A DNA stretch of 40,364 bases from Clostridiales bacterium. Lineage in GTDB: Bacteria; Bacillota; Clostridia; Saccharofermentanales; Saccharofermentanaceae. This document shows positions 1 through 5,709 of the stretch, one piece after another. Each line of letters opens with the position of its first letter. Position 1 is the first letter of the stretch. Both the position numbers and the translations under genes were made by a program. The notes under the pieces were generated by a model. The model ran no database searches. It saw nothing but the letters and a program-made list of their open reading frames with translations, and was not told the DNA's origin. The stretch lies in assembly GCA_017552455.1 (NCBI GenBank), contig JAFZPX010000022.1:1-40364 (forward strand). Reading direction: 5' to 3'.

Positions 1-17
1 CACAGGCTCCTTCATAA
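1..17 (+). CDS. 3' end of a gene entering from the left edge (paralogue of the SH3 lipoprotein)
   Basis: The first 17 bases read in frame as CAG GCT CCT TCA TAA, ending a protein in Q-A-P-S. The SH3-domain lipoprotein on the opposite strand (497-931) has the same last codons, and bases 1-16 are the exact reverse complement of 498-513. This suggests, without proving, a related gene on the plus strand, cut by the window edge. Confidence 0.4.
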
Positions 18-89
18 GAGGGGATAACAAGTGATTATCAGTGGCTGTCCGGTGTCCGGGCAGCTCTTTTTGTTTCTTGTAAAATAGTA

Positions 90-119
90 TTGGACATTTT
101 AAAAACAGTGTTGTATTAT
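90..119 (+). promoter_or_regulatory. Likely promoter of tRNA-Gly
   Basis: A -35 like TTGGAC (90-95), an 18-base spacer and a -10 like TATTAT (114-119) lie 15 bases before the tRNA-Gly gene. The match to consensus is moderate. Confidence 0.5.
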
Positions 120-134
120 ACATAGGCGCTTCAT

Positions 135-208
135 GCGGGTGTAGTTCAATGGTAGAACTTCAGCCTTCCAAGCTGACCACGTGGGTTCGATTCCCATCAC
201 CCGCTCCA
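135..208 (+). tRNA. tRNA-Gly (anticodon TCC)
   Basis: A full cloverleaf can be drawn: acceptor arm GCGGGTG paired with CACCCGC, discriminator T, encoded CCA (206-208), anticodon loop CTTCCAA with TCC at 167-169, and a GGTTCGATTCC T-arm. A rho-independent terminator follows within ten bases, so this is a single-gene transcription unit. Confidence 0.97.
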
Positions 209-214
209 GATAAG

Positions 215-245
215 AAAAGCCTCGAGCTATTTGCTCGGGGCTTTT
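215..245 (+). terminator. Rho-independent terminator of tRNA-Gly
   Basis: AAAAGCC (215-221) pairs with GGCTTTT (239-245) and CGAGC with GCTCG, closing a small loop. The right arm supplies the T-run. Confidence 0.85.
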
Positions 246-303
246 GTTATGTGACGTAGTGTTAATGGGAATCGAACCCGAGAGGGGACCGGACGAGGAA
301 GCC

Positions 304-414
304 AGCGCCAGAACTAGTGGATTTTTACGGAAAGTGGCACTGAATCTGGCGCTACGGAGCTCTCAGCGCCAAAAGTAGTGACACTTTTCGAAAAGTGGCG
401 CTGGAATTGGCGCT
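304..414. repeat. Two tandem copies of a 50-bp palindromic intergenic repeat
   Basis: Copy 1 is 304-353 and copy 2 is 365-414 (61-base period). Each begins AGCGCCA and ends TGGCGCT, and both contain a TAGTG...AAGTGGC core with a few substitutions. The ends of each copy are complementary, so each can fold on itself. They look like a host dispersed palindromic repeat (REP- or MITE-like). Nothing else is seen in the 209-442 stretch. Confidence 0.7.
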
Positions 415-442
415 GAATGTATTACCTCCCCCGAGAAAGCGC

Positions 443-470
443 ACAAAAAAGCCGCCTCGGGTGAGACGGC
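443..470 (-). terminator. Rho-independent terminator of the SH3 lipoprotein gene
   Basis: On the minus strand GCCGTCTC-ACCC-GAGGCGGC forms an 8-bp hairpin with one mismatch or wobble, followed by TTTTTTG. It lies 27 bases past the stop of the 497-931 gene. Confidence 0.85.
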
Positions 471-496
471 CTTGTGTAAACACTTTTAGAAAAGGC

Positions 497-931
497 TTAT
501 GAAGGAGCCTGTGTAAGATATGTAGCAGAGATGTAGAAACCGTCTGCTGTCTTATACCAGGAAGAATCCGTAACAGCTACGATCTGAACCTGCTGGTTAC
601 GTGTCAGAGTGCCGACGATGTCATACTCTGTGGAAGGTCCCTTTCTTACACGAAGGAACTCGCCCTCGGATACAGCCGCATACATGATAACGGGTGTATC
701 AAGAGTAGTCTCAGCCCAAGTAACAGCGATATCACTTGAAGGCAGCGGACCTGAGTAAACAGGGATCGTTGTCGTAGGTGTAGTCGTTGTCTCTACAGGG
801 ATAGGTGTCGGTGTTATCTCAGCGAAAGAAGTCTCAGCTGTCTTCTCTTCCTTGTCGCAAGCAGCGAAGCCTGCAAGAACCGTCAAAGCACATGCAACTG
901 AAACGATCTTCTTAATCTCGTTATTCTTCAC
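497..931 (-). CDS. Lipoprotein with a C-terminal bacterial SH3 domain
   Basis: A 144-residue exported lipoprotein. Residues 1-25 form a signal peptide with lipobox LAGFAAC, so Cys25 would be lipidated and the protein anchored outside the membrane. A Pro/Thr-rich linker follows (about 35-65), then an SH3b-type domain (about 80-140) with the typical LRVRKGPST and VGTLTRNQQVQIV strands. Bacterial SH3 domains of this kind usually bind cell-wall peptidoglycan or peptides; the ligand here is unknown. The start is GTG at 931, chosen for the upstream GGAGGC ribosome site. It is a host gene outside the prophage, with its own terminator (443-470). Its 3' end is repeated in inverted orientation at the window edge. 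Confidence 0.85.
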   Translation of the reverse strand: MKNNEIKKIVSVACALTVLAGFAACDKEEKTAETSFAEITPTPIPVETTTTPTTTIPVYSGPLPSSDIAVTWAETTLDTPVIMYAAVSEGEFLRVRKGPSTEYDIVGTLTRNQQVQIVAVTDSSWYKTADGFYISATYLTQAPS

Positions 932-1009
932 GGTTAACGCCTCCGATAGATTTCTAATCTAATTATATACTATTTTTCGAATCTACAAATATTTTTATAA
1001 AATTTCTTA

Positions 1010-1588
1010 CTACTCTGCCAAAAGATAGAAAGCTTCGTGGTCTTCCCACCTTCCGTTGATGTGCATATAGGAGATGCGAAGCCCCTCGTAAGTGAACCCA
1101 CAGCGCTTGATCAGAGCCTGCGATTTCTCGTTAAACGGCAGTATAAAAGCCTCGATTCTGTGGATCTTCATCACATCCATTATCATCTGACAGGCCTCGG
1201 TCAGGGCTTCAGTCATATACCCCTTCCCCGTCTCGGCTTCGTCGAGGTGGTAGCCTACGGAGCAGCTCATCATGCCTCCGAAAGCGAAATTAAAAAACGT
1301 TACCCTGCCAAGGATCTTGTCGGGCTCACCCTTACGAGTGATATACAAAGGCACGAGCCTTCCCTGGAGATACTCGCCCGCATCATACTTCAGGTAGTCC
1401 TTCTGCACACGCTCGGTAAAGTAACTGTCAGCGTGCGTCTGCGACCACTTCTTGTGAAACTCTCGGTTACGCACAAGGTAGTCCGTCACCTGCTTGTACG
1501 CGGACTTCTTCAGCACAGACAGTCTCAGCCTGTCCGTCTCCATCGCGAAAAGCTCATTTCCCCTTAACTTGTCTTCTATCTCATACAT
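1010..1588 (-). CDS. GNAT acetyltransferase, RimJ/RimL type
   Basis: A 192-residue protein with the GNAT fold. Early strands read ETDRLRLSVL, typical of the RimJ/RimL branch (Acetyltransf_3 or 8). A central SVGYHLDEAETGKGYMTEAL segment is the acetyl-CoA pyrophosphate-binding loop region (motif A; here G-K-G-Y). The C-terminal segment NEKSQALIKRCGFTYEGL is the usual motif B. Such enzymes acetylate protein N-termini, ribosomal proteins or small molecules; the substrate is not predictable here. It is a host gene, two bases from the following alpha/beta hydrolase stop, so the two are probably co-transcribed. Confidence 0.92.
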   Translation of the reverse strand: MYEIEDKLRGNELFAMETDRLRLSVLKKSAYKQVTDYLVRNREFHKKWSQTHADSYFTERVQKDYLKYDAGEYLQGRLVPLYITRKGEPDKILGRVTFFNFAFGGMMSCSVGYHLDEAETGKGYMTEALTEACQMIMDVMKIHRIEAFILPFNEKSQALIKRCGFTYEGLRISYMHINGRWEDHEAFYLLAE

Positions 1589-1589
1589 A

Positions 1590-2312
1590 TCACTGCGTCG
1601 CTTCCTGCAGGAAAGAGATTATCAGATTCACTGTGATCTCCACCTGTTCTTCTCCGGATATTGTAGCGCTGCCATCCCCCTGTTGCACGCCGTACGAACC
1701 AAACTGCGCGTGATTGCCGCCTTCGATTACATATTCTTCAGCACATTCAGGCACATTAGCGCGGTTATCGATGTATTTCTCCATATTGAGGACCTGATCT
1801 TCGGAACCGTAGATAAACAGAACTCGAATATCTTCAAGAGGCTTTGTCGAGAATGATCCCAGAAGAATTATGCCGTCAAACTTATCCTCATTCTCGGAAG
1901 CATACAGAGCAGTAGAAGCGCCTCCCAGAGAATGACCGCCGATATACCAGTGCTCATATTCATACTCCGCGAGAACTTTCTGCGCCGCGTCCACGTCAAG
2001 TATCGCGAGTCTTGCGGGCATACTTACGAGCATCACGTCCACGCCCTCTTCCGCAAGACGACGAAGCAGCGGGGCATATGCTGTCTCCTCGACCTTACCG
2101 CCGGGATAAAAGATAAACGCATCCTCTTCAGAAGGACCGTCAAAGAACCAGCCGTAGTCGGTCTGGCTCACATTTACAAGTTCATCAGAAGAAAGCGCCT
2201 CAATGGCCGTCTCATCCGCATGATAGTAAGTCTGCGTATAGAAAGCAGTCCCCAACAGCAACAATGCTGATAAGAAACATACTATCAAAAGAACCCGCGC
2301 TTTCTTAGTCAT
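1590..2312 (-). CDS. Membrane-anchored alpha/beta hydrolase
   Basis: A 240-residue protein. Residues 5-27 are a hydrophobic N-terminal anchor or signal. The rest is an alpha/beta-hydrolase (Abhydrolase_5 or dienelactone-hydrolase-like) with nucleophile elbow GHSLGGAS, an acidic residue after a strand (YGSEDQVL) and a late histidine (EGGNHAQFG), completing a Ser-Asp-His triad. The family contains esterases, lipases and peptidases; the substrate is unknown. It lies just upstream of the GNAT gene on the same strand, 64 bases from the tRNA promoter on the other strand. It is a host gene. Confidence 0.88.
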   Translation of the reverse strand: MTKKARVLLIVCFLSALLLLGTAFYTQTYYHADETAIEALSSDELVNVSQTDYGWFFDGPSEEDAFIFYPGGKVEETAYAPLLRRLAEEGVDVMLVSMPARLAILDVDAAQKVLAEYEYEHWYIGGHSLGGASTALYASENEDKFDGIILLGSFSTKPLEDIRVLFIYGSEDQVLNMEKYIDNRANVPECAEEYVIEGGNHAQFGSYGVQQGDGSATISGEEQVEITVNLIISFLQEATQ

Positions 2313-2376
2313 AAGTAAGATACCCCTTAGAAGATGACTTATTCTACATCATTACAGGATATTGTGTAACATCAAC

Positions 2377-2405
2377 TTGACTTTAAAGACCCTTCCCCAT
2401 ATAAT
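2377..2405 (+). promoter_or_regulatory. Promoter of the tRNA-His / tRNA-Gln operon
   Basis: TTGACT (2377-2382), exactly 17 bases, then TATAAT (2400-2405), 25 bases before tRNA-His. This is close to the sigma-70/SigA consensus and correctly oriented. Confidence 0.8.
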
Positions 2406-2430
2406 TCATAGGCTGACAGACAGCAATATG

Positions 2431-2507
2431 GTGGGATTAGTTCAGCTGGTTAGAGCGCCAGTTTGTGGCACTGGAAGTCATGGGTTCGAATCCCATATCC
2501 CACCCCA
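2431..2507 (+). tRNA. tRNA-His (anticodon GTG)
   Basis: Acceptor GTGGGAT pairs with ATCCCAC. The base before (G2430) and the C73 discriminator (2504) form the extra G-1:C73 pair that identifies tRNA-His. CCA is encoded (2505-2507). The anticodon loop TTGTGGC carries GTG at 2465-2467. tRNA-Gln follows 21 bases later. Confidence 0.97.
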
Positions 2508-2528
2508 ACTTTTACAAAACCCTGTCAC

Positions 2529-2603
2529 TGGGGTGTCGCCAAGGGGTAAGGCACGGGTCTTTGACTCCCGTATTCGTAGGTTCAAATCCTGCCACCCCAG
2601 CCA
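2529..2603 (+). tRNA. tRNA-Gln (anticodon TTG), prophage integration target
   Basis: Acceptor TGGGGTG pairs with CACCCCA, discriminator G, encoded CCA (2601-2603). The anticodon loop CTTTGAC has TTG at 2561-2563. The closing pair of the anticodon stem (31-39) is a T-T mismatch, where related tRNAs have A-T. Its last 23 bases (2581-2603) are repeated exactly at 39758-39780, so the phage integrated here and left the tRNA intact. Confidence 0.96.
2581..2603. other. attL core
   Basis: 23 bases identical to 39758-39780, covering the T-arm 3' half, acceptor stem and CCA of tRNA-Gln. Identity ends exactly at both sides (GTAGG versus GCCGA before it; TTTAC versus AAACG after it). Confidence 0.95.
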
Positions 2604-2614
2604 TTTACAGACAC

Positions 2615-2661
2615 ATAAAAAGACCCTCGAAACGCAGTATTAACAGTCGTTTCGAGGGTCT
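2615..2661 (-). terminator. Terminator of the prophage late operon (possibly bidirectional)
   Basis: A perfect 14-bp stem (2621-2634 with 2648-2661) has a 13-base loop. On the minus strand it is followed by TTTTTATG, so it ends transcription after endolysin. It also begins 17 bases after tRNA-Gln, so it may replace the tRNA terminator that integration moved to the far side (39796-39823). Confidence 0.88.
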
Positions 2662-2697
2662 TGTCATTTCTCTTGACATTTCTACAAACGTCAAAAT

Positions 2698-2728
2698 TTT
2701 ACTTCTAATTTACTTCCAAATTTACTTC
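2698..2728. repeat. Three TTTACTTC repeats: candidate integrase arm sites (left)
   Basis: TTTACTTC occurs at 2698, 2709 and 2721 (11- and 12-base steps). The same octamer occurs twice, 12 bases apart, just inside attR (39676 and 39688), all in one orientation. Evenly spaced short repeats on both sides of a core are typical of arm-type sites of tyrosine integrases. Confidence 0.6.
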
Positions 2729-2746
2729 TTAATATATATCTATATA

Positions 2747-3457
2747 TTATGCAGCCAAGATTGATGTCCAGGAACACTTACCACAAACTCCATCAACCTT
2801 AAGACCTCTTGCTTTCTGGAAGTTCCGCAACGCTGCATCTGTCTTGGGACCAAAGACACCGTCTGCGGTACCGCAATTATATCCATTCGCGTATAAAAGG
2901 ATCTGAAGAGACTTTACTTCAGGCCCCTTGCTTCCCATCTTTAACTCCGTAAGAGTGATATTCACCTTTTTATCCTCCTGTTTTGTCTCTTCATCGGGGT
3001 AACGAAGAACATAATCCCATCCTCTGGACGGAACGTAGTAGTTACCAACAGCAACTTCCTTACCTGTCTGATCACCCGTTTTCCCACCTGTGATAGTTCC
3101 CTTCTCGTTGATAGATGCCTGGACGATCTTACCGTCTCCAAGGTATAGAATTGCATGTCCATAAGTTTTTCCGTTCTTCACATAATTGTAAAAAAGGACA
3201 TCACCGCGCACGAGAGGTATTGAACTTTTGAACTTGATGGCTTCAAATCCGCATTTGGTGAACCCTGCCAAAAGATTCCCTGTGTATGTTGCGCCGCCTT
3301 TAGACTTTACCGGAACGCCGGCATTCTCATAGCAGAGCGTCACGAGAGAGCTGCAATCCACGTCCGGAAGCCATCTGTTGATCTGGTCATAGCCGTGAGA
3401 ATCGTCATTCGCGATTCGAACGCCATACTCGCAGGCCGCTTCAATTATCTTTCCCAT
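2747..3457 (-). CDS. Endolysin: NlpC/P60-like (Amidase_5 type) amidohydrolase with PG-binding domain
   Basis: A 236-residue lysis enzyme that cuts peptidoglycan at the end of infection. The catalytic domain (about 1-150) has DVDCSSL with nucleophile Cys35 and a GHAILYLGDGKIVQAS block with His101, as in phage Amidase_5/NlpC-P60-like endolysins. A linker (150-165) leads to a PG_binding_1 domain (about 170-236) with GSKGPEVKSLQ and DGVFGPKTDAALRNFQ. No signal peptide is seen, so it should be released through the holin. The start overlaps the end of the holin gene, with GGAGG just upstream. It is the last gene of the late operon, followed by the 2615-2661 terminator. The exact bond cleaved is inferred only from family. 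Confidence 0.9.
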   Translation of the reverse strand: MGKIIEAACEYGVRIANDDSHGYDQINRWLPDVDCSSLVTLCYENAGVPVKSKGGATYTGNLLAGFTKCGFEAIKFKSSIPLVRGDVLFYNYVKNGKTYGHAILYLGDGKIVQASINEKGTITGGKTGDQTGKEVAVGNYYVPSRGWDYVLRYPDEETKQEDKKVNITLTELKMGSKGPEVKSLQILLYANGYNCGTADGVFGPKTDAALRNFQKARGLKVDGVCGKCSWTSILAA

Positions 3458-3908
3458 CTCCGGATCCTCCGTTATCGATCGTTTTTCCTGCTCCCTCGAG
3501 TATCTTCTTGATCCACTTAGGAAGAGCTGTCGGAGCAGCTTTATTGATATTCTCTATTATTGATATGGCTTCATTGATGACTATATAGCAGCCGACGATC
3601 GTTCCGATCGGCATCGTAAATGGCAGCTCGAGTGAGATCGTGCCGAGCAGGATCGGAATAAATGAGTCCATAAAGATACCAAAAGCCAGAGCCAGTAGAA
3701 GAGCCATCTTCTTCCAGAAGCCTATCCAACCAACCTGACTGGAGATCTTCTCCCCGGACGCCATAGAAGCCACAAGTCCGGAAATGACATCCATACAAAT
3801 TGCGATGAGTACGCATAGGATGACCGGACCATAAATCCCCCAAAATGAAGCGACCAGTCCGGATATCAGACTGGTCGCTAATTTAAGCTGATGTTCTTTA
3901 ATGTTCAT
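3441..3908 (-). CDS. Holin, phage_holin_4 family
   Basis: A 155-residue membrane protein matching the toxin-secretion/phage-lysis holin family (phage_holin_4_1). Hydrophobic segments lie at about 15-50, 68-95 and 100-120. The loop with SGLVASMASGEKISSQVGW and a charged C-terminus are typical. It would form membrane lesions that release the endolysin at a set time. It overlaps endolysin by 17 bases, and its ATG overlaps the stop of the upstream 47-residue gene, so the lysis genes are translationally coupled. Confidence 0.92.
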   Translation of the reverse strand: MNIKEHQLKLATSLISGLVASFWGIYGPVILCVLIAICMDVISGLVASMASGEKISSQVGWIGFWKKMALLLALAFGIFMDSFIPILLGTISLELPFTMPIGTIVGCYIVINEAISIIENINKAAPTALPKWIKKILEGAGKTIDNGGSGDGKDN

Positions 3909-4048
3909 AGATCTGCCTCCAGTAACGCTATGACGTCATTACGCCACTTCTCAGGCACCTCGATGCGCGCCAATTCTATAGCCTGTTCGAGTGTGATCTC
4001 TCCATTAACAATCCTCTTCTTATAACGATTGTAATATATCTTAGCCAT
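3905..4048 (-). CDS. Small phage protein, CD1375-like
   Basis: A 47-residue protein starting MAKIYYNRYKKR and ending WRNDVIALLEADL. Size, the MAKIYYN start and the 'PEKWR..V.ALL' ending resemble the small CD1375-type proteins encoded between tail fibres and holin in clostridial phages; the role is unknown. The stop overlaps the holin ATG (ATGA), and its start lies one base past the end of the 85-residue gene upstream. Confidence 0.75.
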   Translation of the reverse strand: MAKIYYNRYKKRIVNGEITLEQAIELARIEVPEKWRNDVIALLEADL

Positions 4049-4049
4049 G

Positions 4050-4307
4050 TCAATTACCTCCTACTAACATCTCGGCAAGCTCTATCAATGCGTTCTGGAC
4101 GTCATCAAGGGTGGTTTCATGCCCCTGCACTTCCTGAAACAAATCCCAGTCTTCTTTGGCAATCTTACGTTCAAGATAGTGCCAATGTGGCTCTATGAAT
4201 TCGCCATCTCCTTCCACATACTCGATATTCTTCCTGACACGAACCCACTTTCTCGAACTGAAGTCTATTTTTGCAGGTTCTTCTGCACTATAACCGTCAT
4301 ACCACAT
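4050..4307 (-). CDS. Conserved phage tail-region protein of unknown function
   Basis: An 85-residue acidic protein starting MWYDGYSAEEPAKIDF. I recognise this only as a kind of small protein often found just before the CD1375/holin genes in Firmicutes phages, including phages without a retroelement. It is not Avd-like: DGR accessory proteins are longer, basic and four-helical. Its ATG lies 11 bases inside the reverse-transcriptase gene end, so translation is coupled to the RT, probably because the RT cassette was inserted beside it. Confidence 0.7.
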   Translation of the reverse strand: MWYDGYSAEEPAKIDFSSRKWVRVRKNIEYVEGDGEFIEPHWHYLERKIAKEDWDLFQEVQGHETTLDDVQNALIELAEMLVGGN

Positions 4308-5383
4308 GTTCCTTTTCTCCTTTATTGTGTTTTATCTGCCAACGGCTCTCATAGCGCCGCAAAGCACGAAAAGATACGAAGGGCTTAACCCATTTGATAT
4401 ACGCTCCGTATGTATCGGTACAATCTAGCCACCCGAGGTAAGAAAGCATCTGTCTGCAGGAATGGATATTTGTTCCATTCTTCTTGATCTTTCTAGCCTT
4501 ACGGGTTGCTTTGAGCAATATCGACCTACGAAGAGTAGTGTGATCTCGGTAGAACCGGAACCCCATAAAATCAATATCACGGCCTTTACCGTGATAATCA
4601 AACTTATATACTTGCCAATTCTCTTTTAGACGAAGACCGAGTTTGTCGTTCAGATAGTCCTCGATCTTGTTCTTCATACGATGTAGTTCTCTTTTATTGG
4701 GACCAGCAATAACCATATCGTCCATATAACGGATATAGTATTTTGCTTTAAGTTCTTCTTTTATATAGTGGTCAAGTTCTGTTAGATACCAATTAGCTAT
4801 CCACTGTGATGTATAGAAGCCAATCGGGATCCCCTTGTCATTGACATCCACTATCTTAAACATTAGTGTGAGAAACCTTTCATCATGGATGATCTTAGTA
4901 AGTTTTTGTTTAAGAATGTCATGAGGTATGGAATCAAAATACTTCTTAATATCCAACTTAAGGATATATTTGAAGTTTTTGCCACCGCTACGGATCCACT
5001 TTTTCCAAAGTCTTTTTAGCCCCATGTGCACCTCTCCCCGGAATGGATCCATAAGAGTGCTCGTACATCGATTTCATGAATATCGGTTGTAGGATATTGG
5101 CTACCATGTGATGAATAACCTGTTCATTAATGGTAGGCACGAGGATCTGACGTTGCTTACGTCTAACGCCGTCATATATCATCTTGGGTTTATGCTCGGA
5201 ATTTTCAAAGTGCGTAGCATAAAAAATGAACTCATCTTTGAGTTCGTCTGCGTGCTCTTTTATATACCGAGCCTGGCGGCATTTACGTTTCTTACCGCTT
5301 TTATGTTTGGTTGCGTTGCCAACAGCGAGATAATAGTTCTCGTCAGATACAAACCTTTCCCATAGATGACTATAAGATTTCAC
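4297..5383 (-). pseudogene. DGR reverse transcriptase, split by a one-base frameshift
   Basis: Two overlapping frames together encode one reverse transcriptase of about 361 residues. Frame A (5383-4988, GTG start; an in-frame stop lies just upstream) carries fingers motifs, including ILVPTINEQVIHHMV and YGSIPGRGAHGAKK. Frame B (to 4297) carries YILKLDIKKYFDSI, IPIGFYTSQW, the YMDD catalytic motif, and a GFRFYRDHTTLR thumb-side motif. IGxxxSQ instead of QGxxxSP is the signature separating DGR RTs from group II intron RTs. The frames would join in phase if the A5 run at 5000-5004 had four As, giving ...TLEKWIRSGG. It may be a true mutation, a sequence error or recoding. In a DGR this enzyme copies the TR RNA with adenine-specific errors. 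Confidence 0.88.
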
Positions 5384-5507
5384 TTTGTGCTTTTCTTATC
5401 CTCTCAACCGCGTTCGACAGGCTACTAACAGTTGCTTTGTACGAGTTTATTTTTGCCAAGGGGCAAGGAAAATGAGGGGCATTATTATCCAATCAATAGA
5501 TAAGAAG

Positions 5508-5612
5508 AGAGCCGCGCCGATGTTCCAATTCGTATTAGACGTCGTATTGTTCAGATTGACATAGAACGCACCTGCATTGGTACTGTTGTTGCAATTACCG
5601 CCACGCAGCGCA
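5508..5612 (-). repeat. DGR template repeat (TR)
   Basis: 105 bases aligned without gaps to the variable repeat (5729-5833). There are 84 identities and 21 differences, and every difference is at a template adenine on the minus strand (A to G 10, A to C 6, A to T 5). The TR has 28 adenines, many in AAC/AAT codons, which favour wide amino-acid sampling. It lies between the target gene and the RT in the same orientation, the usual DGR layout. It can be read as a 62-codon open frame, but no start or ribosome site fits it and it is best seen as a non-coding template RNA. Confidence 0.96.
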
Positions 5613-5676
5613 GGGAAACAAAACACCCCCAGCATCGCGCCTCAAATCCCTTTTGTGTAACTACTGTATTCTCTAA

Positions 5677-5700
5677 TCTGGGGAGAAGGGTCTCCCCAGA
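5677..5700 (-). promoter_or_regulatory. DGR target hairpin/cruciform downstream of the VR
   Basis: A perfect 10-bp inverted repeat (TCTGGGGAGA / TCTCCCCAGA) with a 4-base loop lies 9 bases past the stop codon and about 28 bases past the VR. In the Bordetella phage DGR and its relatives, a GC-rich hairpin with a tetranucleotide loop in this place promotes target recognition. No T-run follows, so it is not a good terminator. Confidence 0.75.
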
Positions 5701-5709
5701 CCCCTCTCA

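Noticed and set aside
4297..5383. Group II intron or retron reverse transcriptase
   Set aside because: The IGxxxSQ motif, the adjacent TR/VR pair with adenine-only changes, and absence of intron or msr/msd structure identify a DGR.
5447..5635. 62-residue open frame over the DGR template repeat
   Set aside because: It has no ribosome site, is explained by its match to the VR reading frame, and templates of DGRs are non-coding RNA.
5677..5700. Rho-independent terminator of the DGR target gene
   Set aside because: A strong stem, but neither strand has a T-run after it; its position fits the DGR recognition hairpin better.
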